A program made the translations under genes and the position numbers. Of a stretch of 64,000 bases of DNA, positions 27,280 through 33,855 are shown piece by piece. Under the pieces are notes generated by a model. That model had not been told where the DNA came from. It did not search any database and saw nothing but the letters and a program-made list of their open reading frames with translations. Position 1 is the first letter of the stretch. Each line of letters opens with the position of its first letter. The stretch lies in contig JADJPQ010000004.1 in the NCBI GenBank assembly GCA_016713175.1, forward strand, positions 310,001 to 374,000, given 5' to 3'. This stretch comes from Planctomycetota bacterium. Lineage in GTDB: Bacteria; Planctomycetota; UBA1135; UBA2386.

Positions 27280-27348
27280 GCCAACAAGCCCATGCAGCCG
27301 ACGGGCCGCCAGGCCGGCCCGCGGCTGATGGGCACAGACGTTGGGCCG
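27280..27348 (+). repeat. attC site 2
   Basis: 69-base imperfect palindrome. Outer boxes GGCCAAC (27280-27286) and GTTGGGCC (27341-27348) pair over CCAAC/GTTGG. Then comes AA opposite ACAGAC, and a 12-pair stem GCCCAT-CAGCCG (27289-27301) with CGGCTGATGGGC (27323-27334) in which a single G (27295) is bulged: the extrahelical base that gives strand choice in attC. The AGAC-GTTGG right end is shared with attC1. Confidence 0.85.
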
Positions 27349-27362
27349 CCGTGGATGACCCG

Positions 27363-27660
27363 ATGACCACCCTGGGCCTCCCCGAGCCTCGGACTCCGAT
27401 CAAAGATGGAGCGGCGCGTGCCTTTGAGGAGGAGCTTGCGAGCGAGCTCTGCCCTTTCACACGCCCTGGTGGGTGTCGCGGTCAAATGCCTGGCGCGCCG
27501 AGGTGATCGAGATGACTTCCTCTTTCGGCTACACGGCCACCGCAGCGAGTTCGCCATCGTTCACCTCACCTGGCATCGCGAGTCAGAGCCGGACTGGCCC
27601 TGGACGACGTTCTTCGCCGACAGCGACGATCTGGTGGCCAACTGGCAGCGGATCGATTAA
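27363..27660 (+). pseudogene. Frameshifted third cassette gene
   Basis: Reading from the ATG at 27363 (15 bases after attC2) gives an N-terminus with LGLPEPRTPIKDGAARAFEE that soon ends, while the next frame continues with ALVGVAVKCLARRGDRDDF and VHLTWHRESEPDWPWTTFFA to a stop at 27660. The two parts join smoothly if one base is removed near 27447-27452 (…GAGCTCTGCC…), so this looks like one gene of about 98 codons with a single-base insertion. The joined sequence resembles small uncharacterised proteins from memory, without known function. A sequencing error is the alternative. Confidence 0.55.
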
Positions 27661-27666
27661 TGTCGC

Positions 27667-27718
27667 GGCCCAACTCCACGCAGCGGCCGACGGCCGTTCC
27701 GGGACGCAGCGTCGGACC
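27667..27718 (+). repeat. Degenerate attC-like end of cassette 3
   Basis: GGCCCAAC (27667-27674; contains RYYYAAC) is followed 36 bases later by GTCGGACC (27711-27718), which differs from the expected GTTGGGCC at two positions. Inner arms are direct (ACGCAGC twice) rather than inverted apart from GGCCG/CGGCC. It may be a decayed attC marking the array's end, or chance. Confidence 0.3.
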
Positions 27719-27738
27719 GCCCCACCCTCCCTTCTCCG

Positions 27739-28215
27739 ATGACCTTGCCACCGAACCGGATTCCCCCGCGATCTCTACCGAAGCCGCGGGCAGCAATGTT
27801 GCTTGCCGGCTTGGCGCTGCTAGGCCACGACGCCTTGGCCCAGGGATGTGTCACACCATGGCCCCAGTGCGCCTCCTATTGCACGCAGAACGGCTACGCT
27901 CACTCAGTAGGGATCGGCCAAACCCTGACGGTGGGCGTCGATTTCGCTGCGTTGGGTAGCTGTTCGAGGTCCTGGTATATCCTCTTCGGCGGCTTCCAGC
28001 GTCCGTCACCGCTGCTGATACCCTTCCCAATGGCTTGCGGCAGTGGTTGCCATGTCATGAACGGAGCGACATTGCTGACGCTCAGCCATCTCTACACCTT
28101 CACCGTGCCAAACAACGCGCAGTTCATTGGAACGAGGGCGTACTTCCAGGCCGGATGCCTGTATGCGACGTGCGTGACAACGCACTACCCTGCGGAGATT
28201 CTGGTCGTGCCGTGA
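27739..28215 (+). CDS. Secreted Cys-containing protein of unknown function
   Basis: 158 residues. After a short basic stretch there is a signal peptide (MLLAGLALLGHDALAQG), so the protein is exported; a start at the ATG 27796 would leave only this signal. The mature part has about eight cysteines (GCVTPWPQCASYC, GSCSRSWY, MACGSGCH, GCLYATC), suggesting disulfides, and a closing strand pattern (THYPAEILVVP) resembling the C-terminal domains of other secreted proteins in planctomycetes. Not recognised. GC content returns to host level, so it is probably host rather than cassette DNA, although it follows the last attC-like sequence by only 20 bases. Confidence 0.65.
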   Translation: MTLPPNRIPPRSLPKPRAAMLLAGLALLGHDALAQGCVTPWPQCASYCTQNGYAHSVGIGQTLTVGVDFAALGSCSRSWYILFGGFQRPSPLLIPFPMACGSGCHVMNGATLLTLSHLYTFTVPNNAQFIGTRAYFQAGCLYATCVTTHYPAEILVVP

Positions 28216-28540
28216 CGTCGGTCCGATCGCTCCGACATTTCTGGTATTGGATGTAGTTGGGGCCGAAGTGGGGTGCTGATCCCCGGCTTGCGGACCGGTG
28301 CGTCGATGGATGACGCTGGGGGCGAGCCAACCAGTTGCACGAACCGCGAAGCCGCGACCAAGGTCTCGTGATCGCCGACCGTCGCCGGGCGCCTTCGGTC
28401 CGCCGCGGCGTCGCCAATTGTCCCAGCTTGGGCGCGACGGGCCGAACCGGCGCCCCGGTACCACCGAGGCCTCGAGTTCGTGTTCACCGCAAGCCAAACC
28501 CAACCCTCCGGACCAACCCACCAACCGCCGATCCAGAACC
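28216..28540. other. Non-coding gap before the selenoprotein gene
   Basis: About 325 bases with no open frame of convincing composition on either strand. The last 60 bases before 28541 are C/A-rich. I see no tRNA, hairpin-plus-T-tract or repeat; it must hold the promoter of the 28541 gene but no clear -35/-10 pair stands out. Confidence 0.5.
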
Positions 28541-28987
28541 ATGAAGGTGGCGATCCTCGGGATCGTGGCGCTGTGCGCGGGCATGGTCGGCACGGTCGTG
28601 TTCCTGGAAAGCAAACGCGAACGCCCGCGCAGCGGCGAAGTCGTCGTTGCCGGCGAAACCCCGGACGTCAAGACGATCTCGACCGGCGAGGCCGTCGACA
28701 TCAACCGGCACGTTCCGCAGACCGGCTTCACCATCGTCGAGTTCACCGGCGACTTTTGACCCGCGTGCCGCGTGGTCGGGCCTCAGTTGGAGGCCATCGC
28801 CGAAGCCCACGAGCAGATCTGGCTGCGTCGCGTCGACATCGGTTCATGGCAATCCGCCGCCGCGCGCCAGCACGGCATCAACCGCTTGCCGACGATCTGG
28901 CTGTATGAGAACGGCCGCCTCTACTCGAAGGACCGCGAGCAGATCTCGCAGCGGCTGCAGAAGCTGATGGACGGCGGGCGGCGCTGA
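28541..28987 (+). CDS. Membrane-anchored thioredoxin-like selenoprotein (TGA-encoded Sec in UxxC)
   Basis: 148 residues when the TGA at 28757-28759 is read as selenocysteine (residue 73). The N-terminus is a signal anchor (KVAILGIVALCAGMVGTVVF). The fold is thioredoxin-like: FTIVEFTGDF leads into U-P-A-C at residues 73-76, followed by helix RVVGPQLEAIAEAHEQ, strand IWLRRVDIGSW and the cis-Pro loop INRLPTIWLYENGRL. Sequence before and after the TGA is in the same frame and both halves are thioredoxin-like, so the stop replaces exactly the first Cys of CxxC. A SECIS-like hairpin starts 19 bases later (28779-28795). Likely a periplasmic thiol/disulfide or peroxide-handling protein. selA/selB/selC are not in the window. 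Confidence 0.85.
28779..28795 (+). promoter_or_regulatory. Bacterial SECIS-like hairpin
   Basis: GGCCTC-AGTTG-GAGGCC: a perfect 6-pair stem with a 5-base loop that has G in its second position. 25 bases lie between the TGA and the loop, within the 16-37 base range described for bacterial SECIS elements, with a G in the first two loop positions as required. A short lower stem (GGT/GCC) can extend it across an internal loop. It lies inside the coding region as bacterial SECIS elements do. Confidence 0.75.
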
Positions 28988-28992
28988 TCGCG

Positions 28993-30291
28993 TCACCCCG
29001 GTTGCACCAGGAGCCGCAGGTCGCGCACGTTGTTGCCGGGCTCGGTGACCACGAGATCGTGCAGCGCCAGGAAGAACGGATGGGCGGCGCACCGTCGCTC
29101 CGCAGTCGCCGCGTCGAGCCCGAGCCCCATCGCCCGCGCGATCGTCGTGCCGTCGGCGACCGCACCCGCCGCCGGCGCCGAACCGTCGCGGCCATCGGTG
29201 CCCGCCGACAGCACCGCGATGCGCGAACCGGCGATCCGTTGCGCCACATGCAGCACGAACTGCTGGTTGCGGCCGCCGATTCCCGGTTCTGGCGGCAGCG
29301 GCACCGACAGTTCGCCGCCGGCGACGATCGCGACCGTGCGACCGGGGTTGCGCGCGGCGAGGGCCGCGAGTTCGGCGAGCAACTGGTCGGCGAGGCGTGC
29401 GGCGGTGTCGCCGTCGCGCGTGTCGGCGATGCCGACGACCATGCCGGCCGCGCGGGCCTGGTGCGCGAGCGCGGCCGTGGCCGCATCCTGATCCAGCACG
29501 CAGTGCCAGGTCGAACGCGCGAACGCGGGGTCGTCGGCGGCGGGCAGCGGCGACAGGGAGGCGAGGTGCGTCCGCAGGCCTGGCGGCAGGTCGGCGAGAA
29601 GGTCGGCGGCCAGTGTCGAGGCGACGTCGCCATCGTCGCCGCGATCGGGCAGCGTCGGCCCGGACGCGATCGCATCGGGACGGGCCCGGGGCACATCGGA
29701 GACGAGGATCGTGTGCTGCCGCGCTGGCGCCGCATGCAACGCCAGACGACCACCCTTCAGTGCGGACACGCGCTTGCGCACCGCATTCATCGCGACGATG
29801 TCGGCGCCGCAGCCGACCAGCCGTTCGTGCAGGATCTGCAGATCGCGCAGCGTGACCTCGCTGTGCAGCGGCAGTTCGCACAGAGCCGAGCCGCCGCCGG
29901 AGATCAAGAACAGCACCAGATCGCGCGCGTCGCCGCCGGCCAGCAGCTCGAGCGCACGGCCGCCGGCGCGAAGGCTGCCGGCATCGGGAACGGGATGGCC
30001 GCCGCCCAGCACCTCGAACGGCGGCAACGGCGAACCGTCATCGTCGGCGCCCGGCGGCACGCACAGACCCCGCAGCGGCAGCCCGGCCAAGGCCGGCAGC
30101 ACCGCGTGCGCCATCGGTCGCGCGGCCTTGCCGATCGCCAGCACGGTCACGCGCCGGAGCTGGTCGCAGTTCACCGCATGCTCGCCAAGCCTGAGCACGG
30201 CGCCGTCGCGCCGGACATGGCCCGCCGTGGCCGCGCCGACGTCGAGATCCTGCAGCGCCGCCGCCAGCAACGCGCGCAGCCGGTCCTTCAC
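28993..30291 (-). CDS. Glycerate 2-kinase (DUF4147-MOFRL family)
   Basis: Phosphorylates glycerate to 2-phosphoglycerate. 432 residues in two domains: the N-terminal DUF4147 part with VLAIGKAARPMAHAVL, the glycine-rich LFLISGGGSALCELP and the segment AMNAVRKRVSALKGGRLA, and the C-terminal MOFRL part with VAGGELSVPL, IGGRNQQFVL and VLSAGTDGRDGSAPAAGAV. All of these are conserved in the class that ends oxidative sugar-acid and glyoxylate routes. Start GTG 30291 overlaps the stop of the dehydrogenase gene by 4 bases. The gene converges on the selenoprotein gene with a 5-base gap. Confidence 0.92.
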   Translation of the reverse strand: MKDRLRALLAAALQDLDVGAATAGHVRRDGAVLRLGEHAVNCDQLRRVTVLAIGKAARPMAHAVLPALAGLPLRGLCVPPGADDDGSPLPPFEVLGGGHPVPDAGSLRAGGRALELLAGGDARDLVLFLISGGGSALCELPLHSEVTLRDLQILHERLVGCGADIVAMNAVRKRVSALKGGRLALHAAPARQHTILVSDVPRARPDAIASGPTLPDRGDDGDVASTLAADLLADLPPGLRTHLASLSPLPAADDPAFARSTWHCVLDQDAATAALAHQARAAGMVVGIADTRDGDTAARLADQLLAELAALAARNPGRTVAIVAGGELSVPLPPEPGIGGRNQQFVLHVAQRIAGSRIAVLSAGTDGRDGSAPAAGAVADGTTIARAMGLGLDAATAERRCAAHPFFLALHDLVVTEPGNNVRDLRLLVQPG

Positions 30292-31262
30292 CGCAGCACC
30301 TCGGGATTGACCGGATGATCCGGCCGCTGGCCCTGCAGCACCGCCGCACAGTCCTTGGCCGCCATCGCACACATCAGCCCGCGAACCTGCACCGTGGCGC
30401 TGCCGATGTGCGGCAACAGGACGACGCGCGGCGAGCGGAGCAGCCCTTCGTGCACGCGCGGCTCATCCTCGAACACATCGAGTCCCGCGCCGGCCAGCAA
30501 CCGTTCCTCGAGCGCGACGACGAGCGCCTGTTCGTCGACGACCGGGCCGCGCGCGGTGTTGATCAGACAGGCGCTCGGCTTCATCTGACACAACTGCTCG
30601 ACGCCGATCAGATGGCGCGTCTCGGGCCGCAACGGCACGTGCAGCGAGACGAAGTCGGACTGCTTCAGGAGGAGGTCCAGCGGCACGTGGCGCGCACGCA
30701 GTTCCTGTTCGACGGCCGGCGGCGCCGGATTGCGACTGGCGTAGAGCACCCGCATCGAGAACCCGAGCGCGCGGCGCGCCACCGCCTGGCCGATGCGGCC
30801 AAAGCCGACGATGCCCAGGGTCTTCTGGTGCACTTCGCTGCCGACCAGCAGATCGACATCCCAACGCTGCCAGCTGCCGGCGCGCAGGAATCGTTCGGCT
30901 TCCGGAATCCGCCGCGCGGTGGCGAGCAGGAGGGCCCACGTCAGGTCGGCCGTGGCTTCGGTCAACACGCCGGGCGTGTTGGTGACCGCAATGCCGCGCG
31001 CGGTGGCGGCGGCGACGGCGATGTTGTCATGCCCGACGGCGACTTGCGAGATCACCCGCAGCTTCGGCGCCGCCGCGATCACTTCGGCCGTCATCGGATC
31101 GGTCAACTGGCAGACCACACCGTCGGCGTGCTGCAGCTTCCTGGTCAGCGTCGCCGCGTCGAGGATGTCGTAGCTGTCGCGATAGTCGACGACGCAATGT
31201 TCCTGCAGGATCGCGATTGCCTGCGGATAGACCTTCCGGGTCACCAGCACGCGTGGCTTCAT
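30288..31262 (-). CDS. D-2-hydroxyacid dehydrogenase (glyoxylate/hydroxypyruvate reductase type)
   Basis: NAD(P)H-dependent reductase, 324 residues. The Rossmann motif is LGIVGFGRIGQAVARRA, with the substrate-binding VAVGHDNIAVAAA, catalytic Arg in INTARGPVVDEQAL, Glu in AGLDVFEDEP and His in LLPHIGSAT. This set is that of GyaR/GhrB-like enzymes; glyoxylate and hydroxypyruvate are likely substrates since the product, glycerate, is the substrate of the kinase encoded just downstream. Overlaps both neighbours by 4 bases, so a three-gene operon DUF993-dehydrogenase-kinase is clear. Confidence 0.92.
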   Translation of the reverse strand: MKPRVLVTRKVYPQAIAILQEHCVVDYRDSYDILDAATLTRKLQHADGVVCQLTDPMTAEVIAAAPKLRVISQVAVGHDNIAVAAATARGIAVTNTPGVLTEATADLTWALLLATARRIPEAERFLRAGSWQRWDVDLLVGSEVHQKTLGIVGFGRIGQAVARRALGFSMRVLYASRNPAPPAVEQELRARHVPLDLLLKQSDFVSLHVPLRPETRHLIGVEQLCQMKPSACLINTARGPVVDEQALVVALEERLLAGAGLDVFEDEPRVHEGLLRSPRVVLLPHIGSATVQVRGLMCAMAAKDCAAVLQGQRPDHPVNPEVLR

Positions 31263-32410
31263 GACCGTTCTCCGGCGAGACGGTGGTCGAGGAATGCGGC
31301 GCAGCGATCGCGCAGCGCCGGAGAGTCGGTCAGCGCGTCGGCCGCGAGCGCCAGTTCGACGCAGTGTTGATAATGAGCGTGGTCGCGAGCGCGATCCTCG
31401 CGATTGATCAGGAACGGATTGTCCTGGCGTCCGGCGAGCCAGTTCAAGAACGCCAGGCCGGCCTTGTAGTGCTGCGTCGGTGCTGCAAACACGTGCTGAC
31501 CGAGCCGTTCGCAGGGCGTCATCAACGCCAGGAACGCCGCGGCGTCACCGCGGGCGAGTGCCTGCAGCGCGCGGCCGGCCGGACCGGCGATGCCGTCGAA
31601 GATGCCCAGCAGGCCGTGCGAGAAGTCGCCGAGCGCGACGCGATGAGGACCGATCGTCGTGTGCCGTTCGATGGCCGGTGCGGTGGCGGGCGGGGCACCC
31701 TGCGGATTGCCGCCCAGCAGCAGTCGGCCGAAGTGGAAGTCATCGCCGGTCAGCACGATCTGATCGCGCGGCAGCAACTGCCGCCGGAGCCGCAGTTCGA
31801 GCGCGTCGTCGAGCAGTGACAGCTTGCAGCCGCGGACCTTGTCCGGCGCCAGCGCCAGGATCCGTTCGAACGAATCGCCGGGGAAGTAGCCCTGCAGCGC
31901 CGGCAGGAACATCGGCCCGAGCCAATGCAGGAACAGTGGTCCATCGAGCTGGCGCACGATCTCGGCGTAGATGCGGACGTACTCGGCCGCGGGCTGTCGC
32001 TGTACGGACAACCAGGGCATCGGCAACAGCATCGGGATGCCGCCGCGCGCCTGGATGAACCGCGCCTGCGCGACCACTCCATCGATCAGGTCGGTGGCCG
32101 AACGGATGGTCGGCAGGTGGTCCGTGCCGGCGCCGGCGACGAAGCCGTGCGGCAGCGCCATCGCCGCCGTGCGTTCGATCAGTTCCCGCGCGCCATGCCA
32201 GCCGAGATGGAAGCGCTGCGCGGTGTCCATGGCTTCGGCGATGCCGAAGCCGTTGGTATCGAGCCAGCGCCGCAGCGCCATCGTCGACTCCCAGTCGATC
32301 GCCGCGGCGATCTCCGCCGGAGGCCCGGGCCGAACCAACGAGTGGCCCAGGCGACGGTAGTCGGGCAGCAGGACGACATGTGCGGCGGCGAACACCAGGC
32401 GGGCGGACAT
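31259..32410 (-). CDS. DUF993 TIM-barrel protein (putative aldolase)
   Basis: 383 residues resembling the DUF993 family, which is distantly related to dihydrodipicolinate synthase. Recognised segments are RLVFAAAHVVLLPDY at the start, IDWESTMALRRWL, GIAEAMDTAQRFHLGW, VAGAGTDHL, LFLHWLGPMFLPALQGYF and a later GCKLSLLDD with a possible Schiff-base Lys. The first gene of the operon with a hydroxypyruvate reductase-like enzyme and glycerate kinase; I infer an aldol cleavage of a sugar-acid intermediate that yields pyruvate-type and tartronate-semialdehyde/hydroxypyruvate-type products, but the reaction is not known for the family. The ATG at 32410 fits the conserved N-terminus; the longer open frame upstream is not coding. 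Confidence 0.8.
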   Translation of the reverse strand: MSARLVFAAAHVVLLPDYRRLGHSLVRPGPPAEIAAAIDWESTMALRRWLDTNGFGIAEAMDTAQRFHLGWHGARELIERTAAMALPHGFVAGAGTDHLPTIRSATDLIDGVVAQARFIQARGGIPMLLPMPWLSVQRQPAAEYVRIYAEIVRQLDGPLFLHWLGPMFLPALQGYFPGDSFERILALAPDKVRGCKLSLLDDALELRLRRQLLPRDQIVLTGDDFHFGRLLLGGNPQGAPPATAPAIERHTTIGPHRVALGDFSHGLLGIFDGIAGPAGRALQALARGDAAAFLALMTPCERLGQHVFAAPTQHYKAGLAFLNWLAGRQDNPFLINREDRARDHAHYQHCVELALAADALTDSPALRDRCAAFLDHRLAGERS

Positions 32411-32503
32411 CGGTGCCAGCGTAGGGCGCTGGGGGACGTCAGGAAACCGTATCCGCAGCGGGGCCCGATTGCGGTCGGCGGCGCGAGCTCGCACTGTGCG
32501 CGC

Positions 32504-33592
32504 ATGCGAAGTCACGCTCTCGTCGTCGCGGCGCTCGGTTGTGCGTTCCTGCCCGCACAGCTCTACCAGGGCATCGATGTGCTGCTGCCGATCCGGCGCT
32601 CGACGCTGCAGGGGTTCCCGAACGTCACCTGGACCTACCATGCGCCGTTCCAGGTCAATGCGATGGCGGCGCTCGACGATGGCCGCACGCTGGTGATCGC
32701 GACCGGTGCGTTCACGACGACGTTGCATCGCAGTGTCGATGGCGGCACCCCGGGGACCGGCCTGCGCGCCGGCATCGACGTGCACGGCCTGGGCTACGGC
32801 CGCGATGCGCTGTGGGGATTCTCGAACTTCGGTTCGCCGATGGGCATCTACCGGATCGATCCGAGCAACGGCAACGCGACGCTGGCCGTCGACACCAGCG
32901 GCCCCGGCTTCCGGTTCTTCGGGCTCGACTACAACCCGATCGATGGGTTGTTGTACGGCTACACCGAGTACGGCAATCCGACCGGGCTTTATTCGATCGA
33001 TCCGGCGAGCGGCGTCACGCGATTCGTCGCGCCGGCCATTCCGGCCGCAAACACGCAAGGTCGTGGCCTGGCGATCGGCAATCACACGGTGTACCTGACC
33101 GCGACCCGCGGTCAGGACGGTATCCCGGTCTTTGCCTGGGATCTGCGGCAAGGCGCCAATGGCACCTGGGTGCCGTTCGGCATTCCGTTCCCGACGTCGA
33201 ATGCGACCGGCGGCAGTGCGTTCGCGGAAGTGCGTCAGCCGGATCTCGGCTATCGCGGCGAAGGTGCGGTGACGATCAGTTGTCTGGGTGGCGAACTGCG
33301 GACCGGCCGTGCCGCGACCGTGCGCATCCACAGCACGCTGGCCAATGCGACGGCGTGGGTGATCGGTGGCACTTCGCTGACGCCGGCGTTCGTGCCGCAA
33401 CTGAATGCGACGGTCGTGGCGCCGCTCGGCAGCGCCGCGCCCGTGCCGCTCGATGCGCGCGGCTGGTTCGAACTGCCGCTGCAAGGCGGTGGTGGCCCGG
33501 CGACGTTCTATCTGCAGGTCATCGTGCCGGATCCGAGCACACCTTCGACCTGGGCGGTCTCGAATGCGATGCGCGTCGAACTTCTGCCGTGA
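32504..33592 (+). CDS. Secreted protein with beta-propeller-like repeats
   Basis: 362 residues with a signal peptide (MRSHALVVAALGCAFLPAQ). Residues ~40-235 contain loosely repeated strands such as GLGYGRDALWGFSNFG, GLDYNPIDGLLYGYTEYG and IYRIDPSNGNATL/LYSIDPASGVTRF, the pattern of a small beta-propeller binding-type protein. The last ~90 residues (AFAEVRQPDLGYRGEGAVTI... LPLQGGGGPATFYLQVIV) form the beta-sandwich C-terminal domain found in several planctomycete secreted proteins, also at the end of the FG-GAP protein at 44905-46761. No enzyme motif. Divergent from the DUF993 operon, 93 bases apart. Confidence 0.75.
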   Translation: MRSHALVVAALGCAFLPAQLYQGIDVLLPIRRSTLQGFPNVTWTYHAPFQVNAMAALDDGRTLVIATGAFTTTLHRSVDGGTPGTGLRAGIDVHGLGYGRDALWGFSNFGSPMGIYRIDPSNGNATLAVDTSGPGFRFFGLDYNPIDGLLYGYTEYGNPTGLYSIDPASGVTRFVAPAIPAANTQGRGLAIGNHTVYLTATRGQDGIPVFAWDLRQGANGTWVPFGIPFPTSNATGGSAFAEVRQPDLGYRGEGAVTISCLGGELRTGRAATVRIHSTLANATAWVIGGTSLTPAFVPQLNATVVAPLGSAAPVPLDARGWFELPLQGGGGPATFYLQVIVPDPSTPSTWAVSNAMRVELLP

Positions 33593-33663
33593 GGGCGGCG
33601 CGCGGCGATGGGTGGTTCGGTGAGGGGGTTGCAATGCGCGAATCGGGCATTACGGTCGCCGGA

Positions 33664-33855
33664 ATGAAGCGACTGTCCGATCGTAACCCGACGCCCGACG
33701 AGCTGTATCTCGCCGACGAGGTGCGGTCGCCGATCCGCCGCGAGTGGGTCGGTGGCGTCGCCGAAGTGCATGAAGGGTTGGAGGCGGTCGTGCCGCTGCC
33801 CGAGATCGAAGCCCGACTGTCGCTCGCCGCGGTCTACGACGGCGTCAGCGTGTGA
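33664..33855 (+). CDS. Small cytoplasmic protein of unknown function
   Basis: 63 residues from the ATG at 33664 (or 73 from 33634), acidic, with the core NPTPDELYLADEVRSPIR and ending VYDGVSV. No signal peptide or motif recognised. Its TGA overlaps the GTG start of the next gene, which supports translation of this frame and coupling with the large exported protein that follows. Its frame also runs back through the 32504 gene, where it is only a shadow, so coding potential rests on the last 63-73 codons. Confidence 0.5.
   Translation: MKRLSDRNPTPDELYLADEVRSPIRREWVGGVAEVHEGLEAVVPLPEIEARLSLAAVYDGVSV

Larger units (their letters stand above)
23154..27718 (+). mobile_element. Small chromosomal integron, integrase in the same orientation as cassettes
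   Basis: The unit comprises intI (ending 24278), an attI-like region (24365-24462), cassette 1 (Abi-alpha-like gene, attC 25344-25401), cassette 2 (two genes, attC 27280-27348) and a third cassette with a frameshifted gene and a degraded end near 27667-27718. The two attC sites share the sequence AGAC-GTTGG at their right end and fold as bulged hairpins. Cassette genes are visibly less GC-rich than the host genes on both sides. Integrases co-oriented with the array are known from planctomycetes and Treponema; the arrangement fits that group. Confidence 0.8.

Noticed and set aside
28006..28746. Minus-strand open frame of 246 codons opposite the secreted protein and selenoprotein genes
   Set aside because: Low-complexity Arg/Pro/Ser-rich translation without motif, overlapping two better-supported genes on the plus strand.
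28757..28759. TGA as an ordinary nonsense mutation that makes the thioredoxin-like gene a pseudogene
   Set aside because: It falls exactly at the first Cys of CxxC, the frame continues cleanly with thioredoxin features, and a SECIS-like hairpin follows at the right distance.
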